Source of the DNA: Streptomyces ficellus
GTDB lineage: Bacteria; Actinomycetota; Actinomycetes; Streptomycetales; Streptomycetaceae
NCBI RefSeq assembly: GCF_030406405.1
Contig: NZ_JAUEPL010000001.1
Span: forward strand, 292,818-356,817
DNA length: 64,000 bases
Direction of reading: 5' to 3'
Numbering within the stretch: position 1 is the first letter of the stretch; each line of letters starts with the position of its first letter. Of this stretch, positions 16,150-24,273 are shown piece by piece. The position numbers and the translations under genes are program-made. The notes under the pieces were generated by a model that was given only the letters and a program-made list of their open reading frames with translations, did not search any database and was not told where the DNA came from.

Positions 16150-17679
16150 TCAGCTGACGGTGCAGCCGCCGGTGACCGGGGGGAGGGGGGCGGGGGCGCC
16201 GATTTGGGGAAGGCCGAGCAGGACACCCTGGGGCTTCGCCGCCTCGCCCGCGTTCCGCTTCTCCCAGGCGTCGCCCGCGCGGGTGCGGCGTACCCGCGTC
16301 GTCGGGCCCTCCGCCAGGAGGTGGTGCGGGGCGGCGTAGGTGATCTCGACGGTGACCACGTCGCCGGGGCGGACGTCCTGCTCCGGCTTGCTGAAGTGGA
16401 CCAGGCGGTTGTCGGGGGCGCGGCCGGACAGCCGGTGCGTGGCGTCGTCCTTGCGGCCCTCGCCCTCCGCAACCATGACCTCCAGGGTGCGGCCGACCTG
16501 CTTCTTGTTCTCCTCCCAGGAAATCTCCTCCTGGAGGGCGACCAGGCGCTCGTAACGGGCCTGCACGACCGCCTTGGGGATCTGGTCGGCCATCTCGGCG
16601 GCCGGGGTGCCGGGGCGCTTGGAGTACTGGAAGGTGAAGGCCTGCGCGAAGCGCGCCTCGCGCACCACGTGCATGGTCTGCTCGAAGTCCTCCTCCGTCT
16701 CACCGGGGAAGCCCACGATGATGTCGGTGGAGATCGCCGCGTGCGGGATCGCGGCGCGCACCTTCTCGATGATCCCGAGGTACCGGTCCTGGCGGTACGA
16801 GCGGCGCATCGCCTTCAGGACGGTGTCGGAGCCGGACTGCAGCGGCATGTGCAGCTGCGGCATCACGTTGGGCGTCTCGGCCATCGCGGCGATCACGTCG
16901 TCGGTGAAGTCGCGCGGGTGCGGGGAGGTGAACCGGACGCGCTCCAGACCCTCGATGTTCCCGCAGGCGCGCAGCAGCTTGGAGAACGCCTCGCGGTCAC
17001 CGATGTCGGAGCCGTACGCGTTGACGTTCTGGCCGAGCAGGGTGATCTCGGAGACGCCCTCGGCGACCAGCGCCTCGATCTCGGCGAGGATGTCGCCGGG
17101 GCGGCGGTCCTTCTCCTTGCCGCGCAGCGCGGGGACGATGCAGAAGGTGCACGTGTTGTTGCAGCCCACCGAGATCGACACCCACGCGGCGTACGCGGAC
17201 TCGCGCCGGGTCGGCAGCGTGGAGGGGAACGCTTCGAGGGACTCGGCGATCTCGACCTGCGCCTCCTCCTGGATACGGGCGCGCTCCAGGAGCACCGGCA
17301 GCTTGCCGATGTTGTGCGTACCGAAGACGACGTCGACCCACGGCGCCTTCTTCACGATGGTGTCGCGGTCCTTCTGGGCCAGGCAGCCGCCGACGGCGAT
17401 CTGCATGCCGGGCCGCTTCGACTTCATCGGGGCGAGCCGGCCGAGGTTGCCGTACAGCTTGTTGTCGGCGTTCTCCCGTACCGCGCAGGTGTTGAAGACG
17501 ACGACGTCCGCGTCACCATCGGCGCCCTCGGGGGCGCGGACGTAGCCGGCCTCCTCCAGAAGGCCGGAGAGACGCTCGGAGTCGTGGACGTTCATCTGGC
17601 ACCCGTAGGTGCGGATCTCGTAGCTTCGAGCAACGCCCACTTCGTCCACTGCTCCAGTCCGGTCACTGCTGCTGGTCAC
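16150..17679 (-). CDS. miaB: tRNA-2-methylthio-N6-dimethylallyladenosine synthase
   Basis: 509 residues, GTG at 17679. The N-terminal methylthiotransferase domain has the auxiliary cluster cysteines Cys27 (TYGCQMN), Cys65 (FNTCAVREN) and Cys99 (VGGCLAQ). The radical SAM site is [13 protein letters not shown], with Cys173, Cys177 and Cys180. A C-terminal TRAM domain (about 400-470) is followed by an extension ending in TGGCTVS. MiaB adds a methylthio group at C2 of i6A37 in tRNA, acting after MiaA, whose gene is 1.8 kb away on the same strand. Confidence 0.96.
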   Translation of the reverse strand: MTSSSDRTGAVDEVGVARSYEIRTYGCQMNVHDSERLSGLLEEAGYVRAPEGADGDADVVVFNTCAVRENADNKLYGNLGRLAPMKSKRPGMQIAVGGCLAQKDRDTIVKKAPWVDVVFGTHNIGKLPVLLERARIQEEAQVEIAESLEAFPSTLPTRRESAYAAWVSISVGCNNTCTFCIVPALRGKEKDRRPGDILAEIEALVAEGVSEITLLGQNVNAYGSDIGDREAFSKLLRACGNIEGLERVRFTSPHPRDFTDDVIAAMAETPNVMPQLHMPLQSGSDTVLKAMRRSYRQDRYLGIIEKVRAAIPHAAISTDIIVGFPGETEEDFEQTMHVVREARFAQAFTFQYSKRPGTPAAEMADQIPKAVVQARYERLVALQEEISWEENKKQVGRTLEVMVAEGEGRKDDATHRLSGRAPDNRLVHFSKPEQDVRPGDVVTVEITYAAPHHLLAEGPTTRVRRTRAGDAWEKRNAGEAAKPQGVLLGLPQIGAPAPLPPVTGGCTVS

Positions 17680-17739
17680 CCATCAAGGGTAAGGGGGTGC
17701 CGGGGGTACCCCCGGCCACTGATCACCGCGCCGGGCGCC

Positions 17740-17843
17740 GGGGAGGCTCCGCCGGACGGGGAGGCGTGGCGGGACGGGAGGCTTCGCGGGACGAGAGGCT
17801 TCGCGGGCGGAGAGGCTTCGCGGGACGGGGAGTCTGCTGGAAC
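17740..17843. repeat. Six 17/18-bp tandem repeats upstream of the deacetylase-like gene
   Basis: Units of the type GAGAGGCTTCGCGGGAC run from 17740 to 17843, the central ones nearly identical and the outer ones degraded. They lie in the 253-base divergent gap between miaB and the NodB-like gene. A TATATT element near 17871-17876, after the repeats, could be a -10 hexamer for the rightward gene. Confidence 0.75.
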
Positions 17844-17932
17844 TGATGTCTGCGGGACAGGTACCCGTTCTATATTCAGTTCGTCACACCGGATGAAACC
17901 ACGACTTTCCTTCCCCGAAAGCAGCAACGCCG

Positions 17933-19243
17933 ATGCCCCGCACCGCCCGCAGGCGCGCCCGAAAGCGGGCGCGCTCCCGCACGGTCATATCCGTCGTCTC
18001 CGTACTGGCACTCGTGGCGATCGCCCTGGTGTGCGGCAGGCTCCTCGTCGGCGGTGACGACGACAGCGCCGTGGCCCGTGAGAACGGCGACAAGGGCGGT
18101 GGATCCGCGGCCGAGCCCCAGGGGCCCGGAGGGAAGGCGGAGGCGGGGAAGCGGCGCGACGACGAGCCCTGGGACGGCGAGGTGAAGATCCTGGGCGACG
18201 GGTCCACCTCGTACACCGGGCCACAGCCGGGACAGCTCAAGCCGGAACGCCTCAAGCCGGGGCAGAAGCCTCCGCAGTTCGTGGTCTTCTCGTGGGACGG
18301 CGCGCTGGAAGGGGACGACCGTCTCTTCTCGCACTTCCGGCAGGTGGCCAAGGAGAGCAAGGCCCATATGACGCTCTTCCTGACCGGGATCTATCTGCTG
18401 CCTTCGGCGAAGAAGGATCTGTACAGCCCGCCGCAGCACGGGCGCGGCGCGGCAGCCATCTCGTACCCCACCGAGGAGCACATCAGGACCACGCTGGAGC
18501 AGCTGGGCGGGGCCTGGAAGGACGGGCACGAGATCGGCTCGCATTTCAACGGGCACTTCTGCGGCGCCAAGGGCGGCGGGGACTGGAGCGTCGCGGAGTG
18601 GAAGAGCGAGACGCGGCAGATGTACGACATGGTCAAGAAGTGGAAGACCAACACGGGCTTCACGGATCTGCCGCCGCTGCCCTTCGATCCGGACCGTGAG
18701 TTCACCGGGGGCCGGGCGCCGTGCCTGGAGGGCCAGAAGACGCTCATCCCCGCGGTCAAGCAGTTCGGCTGGCGCTATGACGCCAGCTCACCCGGTGACT
18801 TCCAGATATGGCCCAAGAAGAAGAACGGTATCTGGGACTTTCCGCTCCAGATGGTGCCGTACCCGGGCAAGGAGGTCCAGGTGCTCTCCATGGACTTCAA
18901 CTTCCTCTACAACCAGTCCAAGGGCGAGACGAACGGGAATCCGGCCCTGTACCCCACCTGGGAGAAGACCACCCGCGACGCCTATATGAACGGCTTCAAC
19001 CGGGTCTTCAACGGCAGCCGCGCGCCGATGTTCATCGGCAACCACTTCGAGCAGTGGAACGGCGGCATCTATATGAACGCGGTGGAGGACGTCATGCGGG
19101 AGGTCTGCCCCCGTAAGGAAGTGAAGTGCGTGTCCTTCCGGGAGCTGGCCGACTGGATGGACGCCCAGGACCCGAAGGTGCTCGCCCGGCTCCAGGGCCT
19201 CGACCCGGCCCAGAGCCCGGACTGGAAGGCCGTCGTGAGGTAG
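17933..19243 (+). CDS. Membrane-anchored or secreted NodB-like (polysaccharide deacetylase fold) protein
   Basis: 436 residues. A very basic N-terminus (RTARRRARKRARSR) precedes a single hydrophobic segment VISVVSVLALVAIALVCG, then a charged disordered linker to about residue 110. The rest aligns by motif with NodB-type carbohydrate esterases: FVVFSWDGA (Asp122), the metal site GSHFNGHFCG (His204, His208), GGRAPCLEG (Arg261, Pro263), and a late FIGNHFEQW (His371). The usual first motif is TFDDG, in which the first Asp is the catalytic base; here that position is Trp121. Metal ligands are kept. The protein may be a binding or atypical hydrolase member. It appears to be a single-gene transcript. 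Confidence 0.78.
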   Translation: MPRTARRRARKRARSRTVISVVSVLALVAIALVCGRLLVGGDDDSAVARENGDKGGGSAAEPQGPGGKAEAGKRRDDEPWDGEVKILGDGSTSYTGPQPGQLKPERLKPGQKPPQFVVFSWDGALEGDDRLFSHFRQVAKESKAHMTLFLTGIYLLPSAKKDLYSPPQHGRGAAAISYPTEEHIRTTLEQLGGAWKDGHEIGSHFNGHFCGAKGGGDWSVAEWKSETRQMYDMVKKWKTNTGFTDLPPLPFDPDREFTGGRAPCLEGQKTLIPAVKQFGWRYDASSPGDFQIWPKKKNGIWDFPLQMVPYPGKEVQVLSMDFNFLYNQSKGETNGNPALYPTWEKTTRDAYMNGFNRVFNGSRAPMFIGNHFEQWNGGIYMNAVEDVMREVCPRKEVKCVSFRELADWMDAQDPKVLARLQGLDPAQSPDWKAVVR

Positions 19244-19332
19244 TCGGGATGTGGACGGGGCAACCGCGCCCCGGACGTACCGGCCGCCCGGCCGGCCCCG
19301 GGGTGTGATGCCCCGGTGGCGGCACGGCCCGC

Positions 19333-21375
19333 TCAGGGGCGTGCCGCCACGGTCTTCGTGTAATCCCGCCAGATGGTCGCGGGCAGGGCGCTGCCGGGCG
19401 TCTCGCCGGCCTCGCCGCTCTCCCCGGCCTCGCCGGTCTCGCCCGTCTCGCCACTCTCCCCCGTCTCGCCGGTCTCGCCGCTCCCGCCCGCGACGCCGTC
19501 CAGGGGCAGCAGCTCCAGCTTGCGCAGGTCCATGCGGTACAGCACCACCGCGGTGGCCTCCTTGGAGGTGTACCCCACGAACCAGGCCGCCGTGTTGTCC
19601 GTGGTGGTCCCGGTCTTGCCGGCCGCGCGTACGCCCGGGACCCGTGCCGCCCGGCCGGTCCCCTCCTCCATGGCGCCGGTGAGCGCGTCCGTCACCTGTC
19701 CGGCGACCTCGGCGGAGAAGGCGCGCCCGGTCTCGGGGTCCGGCAGGTCGATCTCCGAGCCGTTGCGGGTGACGCGCACCACCGAGTACGGCTCCGTGTG
19801 CGTCCCCTTGGCGGCGAAGGTGCCGTAGGCCGTGGCCATCCGGATGGCGCTGGGCGTGGAGTTGCCGAGTGCGAAGCCGGGCACCTGTTCACCGAGGCTG
19901 GACGGCAGGAGACCGGCTCTGCGGGCGTATGTGCGCACGCGGTCCAGACCGGTGTCCATGCCGAGCTGGAGGACCGTCGAGTTCACCGAATGGATCATGG
20001 CGTCGCGCAGGGTGATGCTCGTGCCCCAGTCCTTCCCCCCGTCGTTCTCGCCCTTCACCACTTTGCCGTTGCGGTCCCAGTACGGCCCCTCGGGCGTCAT
20101 CACGGACGCGTTGTTCTGGCCGTTGTAGGTGGTGGCGGGGGTGACGGTCCGCCGCGGGGCGTCCCGTTCCCGGACCACCCCGTCGCTGAGGGCGGCGGCG
20201 TAGACGAAGGGCGCGAACGCCGAACCGGCGGGGACTGTGACGGCGTTGGCCTCGTTGAAGCCCTGCTTCACGAAGCCCGGCCCGCCGTGGACGGCGAGGA
20301 TGCGGCCGTCGGGGGCCACCGTCGCGGCGCCGGTCCGCACGAACGTGTCGGCCTTCCGCTTCTCCGGGTCGAGCCTGCGCCGCGCCTCGCGCACCGCCTT
20401 GTCGAGGGCGTCGGTCCGCTTCCGGTCGAAGGTGGTGTGGATCTGGTAGCCGCCCAGGTCGAAGTCCTTCTCCCCGACCTTCTCCGTCCGCATGACGTAG
20501 GACTTGGCCAGCTCCACGAGATAGCCCTGCTGTCCGTTGAGATCGGTGCGGCCACTGGTGGTCTGGGTGGGTTCCGGGAAGGTGGTGTACCGGGCGCGCT
20601 CGGCCGGGGACAGCTTGCCGATGGCGACCATGCGGTCGAGCGTCCACCTCCAGCGCTCCACGGCGCGCTCGCGGTTCCTGGGCCCCAGGGTCGGGTCGTA
20701 CAGCCCCGCGCCCTTGAGCAGGGAGGCCATGAACGCCGCCTCGCTGGGGTTGAGTTGGGTGACCTCCTTGCCGTAATACGCCTGGGAGGCCCGCTGGATG
20801 CCGTAGGTGCCGCGCCCGAACCAGCTGGTGTTGAGGTATCCCTCCAGGATCTCGTCCTTGCTGAACGTGTTGTCCATCTTGATGGCCAGCAGCATTTCGC
20901 TGACCTTGCGCGAGAACGTCTGGTCCTGGGTCAGGTACACGTTCTTGACGTACTGCTGGGTGATGGTCGAGCCGCCCTGGGTGTCACCGCCGCCGACCAT
21001 GCGGGACAGGGCGCGGAGGATCCCGGACGGGGAGATGCCGGGGTCGGAGTAGAAGCCGGCGTTCTCGGCGGCGAGTACGGCCCAGCGGACGTGTTCGGGG
21101 ACCCGCTCCAAGGGCATCTCCTGCCGGCTGACCCACCCGGTCGTGGCCATCTCGCTGCCGTCGGCCCAGAAGTACACGTTGTCCTGCTGGGTGGCGAAGG
21201 AGTTGGGGTCCTCCGGTATCTCCGTCCGCCAGTACGCGACGGTGATACCGGCGGTGAGCAGTCCCGTACAGATCAGGAAGGCGCCGAGGAGCTGGCGCCG
21301 GGAGGGGATCCAGCGCCGGTAGCCGTCGCGGCCCGGGCGGGGGTACGCGGGGCGCATGCGCCGCAGCCACGGCAT
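19333..21375 (-). CDS. Class A penicillin-binding protein (glycosyltransferase/transpeptidase) with altered SxxK motif
   Basis: 680 residues from the ATG at 21375 (MPWLRRMRPAYP), chosen because GGCGAGG lies 6 bases upstream; an in-frame GTG at 21495 would add 40 residues. One membrane helix, LLGAFLICTGLLTAGITVAY, is followed by a GT51 domain (AAENAGFYSDPG, GGSTITQQYVKN, SRKVSEMLLAIK, SKDEILEGYLNTSWFGRG). The transpeptidase domain has SVN and KTGTTTD, but the catalytic SxxK reads SAFA (serine codon 20221-20223, alanine codon 20212-20214). Peptidoglycan polymerisation is likely retained; transpeptidation is doubtful. The C-terminus has Gly-Glu-Thr/Ser repeats before a short conserved tail. Confidence 0.9.
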   Translation of the reverse strand: MPWLRRMRPAYPRPGRDGYRRWIPSRRQLLGAFLICTGLLTAGITVAYWRTEIPEDPNSFATQQDNVYFWADGSEMATTGWVSRQEMPLERVPEHVRWAVLAAENAGFYSDPGISPSGILRALSRMVGGGDTQGGSTITQQYVKNVYLTQDQTFSRKVSEMLLAIKMDNTFSKDEILEGYLNTSWFGRGTYGIQRASQAYYGKEVTQLNPSEAAFMASLLKGAGLYDPTLGPRNRERAVERWRWTLDRMVAIGKLSPAERARYTTFPEPTQTTSGRTDLNGQQGYLVELAKSYVMRTEKVGEKDFDLGGYQIHTTFDRKRTDALDKAVREARRRLDPEKRKADTFVRTGAATVAPDGRILAVHGGPGFVKQGFNEANAVTVPAGSAFAPFVYAAALSDGVVRERDAPRRTVTPATTYNGQNNASVMTPEGPYWDRNGKVVKGENDGGKDWGTSITLRDAMIHSVNSTVLQLGMDTGLDRVRTYARRAGLLPSSLGEQVPGFALGNSTPSAIRMATAYGTFAAKGTHTEPYSVVRVTRNGSEIDLPDPETGRAFSAEVAGQVTDALTGAMEEGTGRAARVPGVRAAGKTGTTTDNTAAWFVGYTSKEATAVVLYRMDLRKLELLPLDGVAGGSGETGETGESGETGETGEAGESGEAGETPGSALPATIWRDYTKTVAARP
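19405..19495. repeat. 9-bp/triplet-based repeats at the PBP C-terminus
   Basis: Repeats of the type GTCTCGCCGGTCTCGCC encode a run of about ten GE(T/S)/GEA tripeptides near the C-terminus of the PBP. The period is in frame and of low complexity. Confidence 0.8.
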
Positions 21376-21818
21376 GGCTCGCCTCGCCACCGGCTCCAGC
21401 CACAGCCGCAGTCGCGGCCGTAGCGGGTGCCGCCCGCCCACGGCGGGCACCACGCGTCGTATGCCGCGCTCCGCAGGCTTGCCCCGCCTACCCACGGCGT
21501 ATCACCGCAGACGGCTGCGGACGCACCGTACAAGCGGTGGACGCGGTACGCGCGCTCGACGCGGTATGCGCGGTGCACGCGGTATGCGCGGCTGCCGCGT
21601 CGGCCGGACGCGAAACCGTCTGCGGGGACCCCCACAACCCACACAACTTCACAACTCTCTCCCCATTTCAAGAGGCCGTCTCCACGGCGTCTCGACGAGC
21701 ACAGCGTACGTACGTCAGCCCCGTCCGCGCTCCCTCGCCCCCGGCACGCTGACCGGGGCGCGGCAATGCGAAGATTCCGTGCCCGGCGTGTGGGCCGGAT
21801 GAAAAGGGGAAAAGACCG
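21376..21818. other. Intergenic region with 18-bp tandem repeats
   Basis: About 440 bases (320 if the longer PBP start is used) lie between the PBP and amidase genes, which diverge. Positions 21540-21595 hold three tandem 18-bp units of the type ACGCGGTATGCGCGGTGC. The rest is non-coding by base composition; both promoters should be here but none is recognised with confidence. A short CGTACGTACG run lies at 21706-21715. Confidence 0.6.
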
Positions 21819-22958
21819 TTGAAATCTAAGAGACTTACCATCGCTCTCGGAGTCGTGGCCTCTGTGGGGCTGTCGGCGGTGCTTCTGCCGCAGGCGTCGG
21901 CCGGTATCACGGAGGGTCCGGCCGTCCCGGGCGGCGCCGTGGACAGTCGCACGACGGCGACCTTCGAACGCGTCGCCGACGCGGTGCTGACCGACCGCAC
22001 TTCGGCACTGCTGGACCGCCCCGCCGCGCGGCGCGGCGCCCTCACGCTCGACAAGGGCATACGCCTGGCGTCCGGGCTTGCCCGGGCCGAGGCCAACGGC
22101 CTGGCGACGCTCAAGGGCCGCAAGGCGCGGCTGGCCAGTCTGGGCGAGGCGTACACCGCGGCGGACACGAAGGTCGCCGTGGACAGCGTCCGGATCAGCG
22201 ACGGCCAGGCCGTGGTCCGGGTCACCGAGACAACCACCCTGACCTACAAGAAGATACGCGGTGACGAGCCCGCGACCACGGGGTTCCAGGCCCACCACGA
22301 GATGCGCTTCGCCCCCGGCGCCGGGGGCGGCTGGGACCTGGCGGGCATCGAGTCCGAGGACCGGGGCATAGCGGCCGTCAACCAGCCCGACACAGCGGCG
22401 CGCGCGGGGGCGACCACCCCGCCGCGCGGCACCCCGGCCGCCACCACCCGGCCGGCGCCGAGCGCCCCCAAGACCCAGACCGCGACGGGTTACGACTACC
22501 GGGCCATGGCGGCCTACGCGGAGAGGTACTGGTCCAACTACAACCCCGCGTACCGCAAGTTCAACGACGCGGGCGGTGACTGCACCAACTTCACCAGCCA
22601 GGCGCTCAAGGCGGGCGGCTGGAAGCACGCCCCCGGTGACGGCACCGACTACCGCACCTGGTGGTACGGCTCCACCACGCAGTCGACCTCCTGGGTGGGC
22701 GCCGACGAGTGGTCGTGGTTCACCCTCTCCAGCAAGCGCGCGACCAACCTGAAGAACGCCTACCAGCTCGGTGTCGGCGACATCATGCAGATGGACTTCA
22801 ACAGAGACGGTTCCAAGGACCACTCGATGATGGCCACCTACCGCAGCAGCAGTGGTATGCCGTACCTGACCTACCACTCCGTCAACACCTACCGGAAGTC
22901 CCTGGCGAGCATCATCGCCTCCTACCCGAACGCCGTGTACTACGCCTACCGCACCTGA
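21819..22958 (+). CDS. Secreted protein with putative amidase domain (PF12671-like)
   Basis: 379 residues with a TTG start at 21819; AAGGGG lies 9 bases upstream, which decides the start. The signal peptide is MKSKRLTIALGVVASVGLS ending near LPQASAG. Residues 30-190 are a poorly conserved N-terminal region. The C-terminal ~160 residues begin YDYRAMAAYAERYWSNYNP and contain the active-site segment GDCTNFTSQALKAGGW (catalytic Cys), then KDHSMMATYR with the matching His. This is the NlpC/P60-superfamily 'amidase_6' arrangement found in many Firmicute and actinobacterial secreted proteins. A peptidoglycan-related substrate is inferred. Confidence 0.87.
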   Translation: MKSKRLTIALGVVASVGLSAVLLPQASAGITEGPAVPGGAVDSRTTATFERVADAVLTDRTSALLDRPAARRGALTLDKGIRLASGLARAEANGLATLKGRKARLASLGEAYTAADTKVAVDSVRISDGQAVVRVTETTTLTYKKIRGDEPATTGFQAHHEMRFAPGAGGGWDLAGIESEDRGIAAVNQPDTAARAGATTPPRGTPAATTRPAPSAPKTQTATGYDYRAMAAYAERYWSNYNPAYRKFNDAGGDCTNFTSQALKAGGWKHAPGDGTDYRTWWYGSTTQSTSWVGADEWSWFTLSSKRATNLKNAYQLGVGDIMQMDFNRDGSKDHSMMATYRSSSGMPYLTYHSVNTYRKSLASIIASYPNAVYYAYRT

Positions 22959-22967
22959 CGGACCCGT

Positions 22968-22999
22968 CCGCGTGGCCGACCGGCCGATCGGCCACGCGG
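22968..22999. terminator. Hairpin after the amidase-domain gene
   Basis: A perfect 12-bp stem CCGCGTGGCCGA with its complement (22968-22979, 22988-22999) and an 8-base loop begins 10 bases after the stop codon. The remaining ~250 bases to the next gene are very GC-rich, with short GCCGTTGCCGGG-type direct repeats near 23120-23215, and hold no gene. Confidence 0.75.
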
Positions 23000-23250
23000 G
23001 CGCTGGGCTGGTCATGATCTGCTCGGGCGGCCCGCGCTCCGTGCCCGCCTCGCTCGCGATGGACTGGGCGCGGCCGGACTCGCCCACTCGGTGGCCTTGG
23101 CCGGTCCGGGGCGATGTGCCGCCGGCCGTTGCGGGGCGGTGTACCGCCGGCCCTTGGGGGGCGGTGTGCCGGCGGGCGTTGCCGGGCCGTTGCCGGGCCG
23201 TTGTCCGCCGGGCCTGGTCTTCGCGGCGAGTGAGCTGGCAGGATCGCGCC

Positions 23251-24249
23251 ATGCTCCCGGTCCTGTCCCGTCTCCGTCGCCGCCGTGCCCTCCAGGGGTC
23301 GGCGGTGGCTCTGGTGGTGCTGGGGCTGCTCCTGTGGTGGCTGGTACCGGTGGGGGAGCCGTCTCCGCGCGGAAAGGTCACCTTCAGCACCGGCGTGCCG
23401 ACCGGGGTGTACCAGCGGTACGGCAAGCTGCTGGAAGAGGCGCTGGGGCGGAACCTTCCGGATGTGGCGATAACGCTGCAGAACAGCGAGGGCTCCCGGC
23501 AGAACCTCGCCCGGCTCACATCCGGCGAGGCCGATTTCACGATCGCCACGGCGGACGCGGTCGCGACGTACCTCCGGGACGACACCCCCGGCGCGGGCGA
23601 GCTGCGCGGCTGCGCCCGCCTGTACGACGACTATGTGCAGCTGGTCGTGCCCAAGGACTCAACGGTGCGCTCCACCCGTGACCTGCGTGGCCTGCGGGTC
23701 GGGGTCGGGCAGGAGGGGTCGGGCGTACGGCTGATCGCCAACCGGTTGCTCCAGGCGGCCGGGCTTGATCCGGAGACGGGGGTCAAGCCGGTCCTGGCCG
23801 GGATCGACACCATGCCGGGGCTGCTGCAGCGGGGACAGCTGGACGCCTTCTTCTGGTCGGGCGGCCTGCCGACCAGCGCCGTGCAGAAGCTGTCGGAGCG
23901 CTTCCCGATCCGGCTCGTACCGCTGGAGGCCGACCTGGTCGACCGGGTGCACGGGGGCGGGGGCAACGGCCGCTACTACCGTTCCGCCGTGGTGCCCGCC
24001 GACGCCTACGCGCTCGCCCAGGACGGCCGGCCGGTCGAGACGGTCGCCGTGGCCAACCTGCTGGTCACCACCGAGCGCATGGACCCGGCGCTGACGGAGG
24101 CCTTCACGCGGACGGTGATCCAGAGCCGGGACCGCATCGGCCGCGAGGTGCACCCCGCGCAGCTGGTCGACCTGCGCACGGCGGTCTACACCGATCCCCT
24201 GCCCCTGCACGAGGGCGCCCGTCGCTACTACCGCTCGGTGAAGCCGTAA
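23251..24249 (+). CDS. TAXI-family (TRAP-type) solute-binding protein, membrane-anchored, no permease nearby
   Basis: 332 residues from the ATG at 23251, AGGA 7 bases upstream. A basic start (LSRLRRRRALQ) and one hydrophobic helix SAVALVVLGLLLWWLVPVG lack a lipobox, so it is probably an uncleaved anchor. The TAXI family pattern is clear: FSTGVPTGVYQRYG, LQNSEGSRQNLARL, GEADFTIATAD, LRVGVGQEGSG and GQLDAFFWSGGLPT. TAXI proteins bind small acids for TRAP transporters, but no TRAP permease gene is present. The gene ends 24 bases from the stop of the convergent kinase gene gluK, a layout suggesting a sensing role; that is inference. Confidence 0.87.
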   Translation: MLPVLSRLRRRRALQGSAVALVVLGLLLWWLVPVGEPSPRGKVTFSTGVPTGVYQRYGKLLEEALGRNLPDVAITLQNSEGSRQNLARLTSGEADFTIATADAVATYLRDDTPGAGELRGCARLYDDYVQLVVPKDSTVRSTRDLRGLRVGVGQEGSGVRLIANRLLQAAGLDPETGVKPVLAGIDTMPGLLQRGQLDAFFWSGGLPTSAVQKLSERFPIRLVPLEADLVDRVHGGGGNGRYYRSAVVPADAYALAQDGRPVETVAVANLLVTTERMDPALTEAFTRTVIQSRDRIGREVHPAQLVDLRTAVYTDPLPLHEGARRYYRSVKP

Positions 24250-24273
24250 CGGCCTGGGTCGTGTCCGCAGCGT

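Noticed and set aside
21273..23585. Leftward 770-codon open frame across the PBP start, amidase gene and TAXI start
   Set aside because: Antisense to the amidase-domain gene with its clear signal peptide and active site; low-complexity product.
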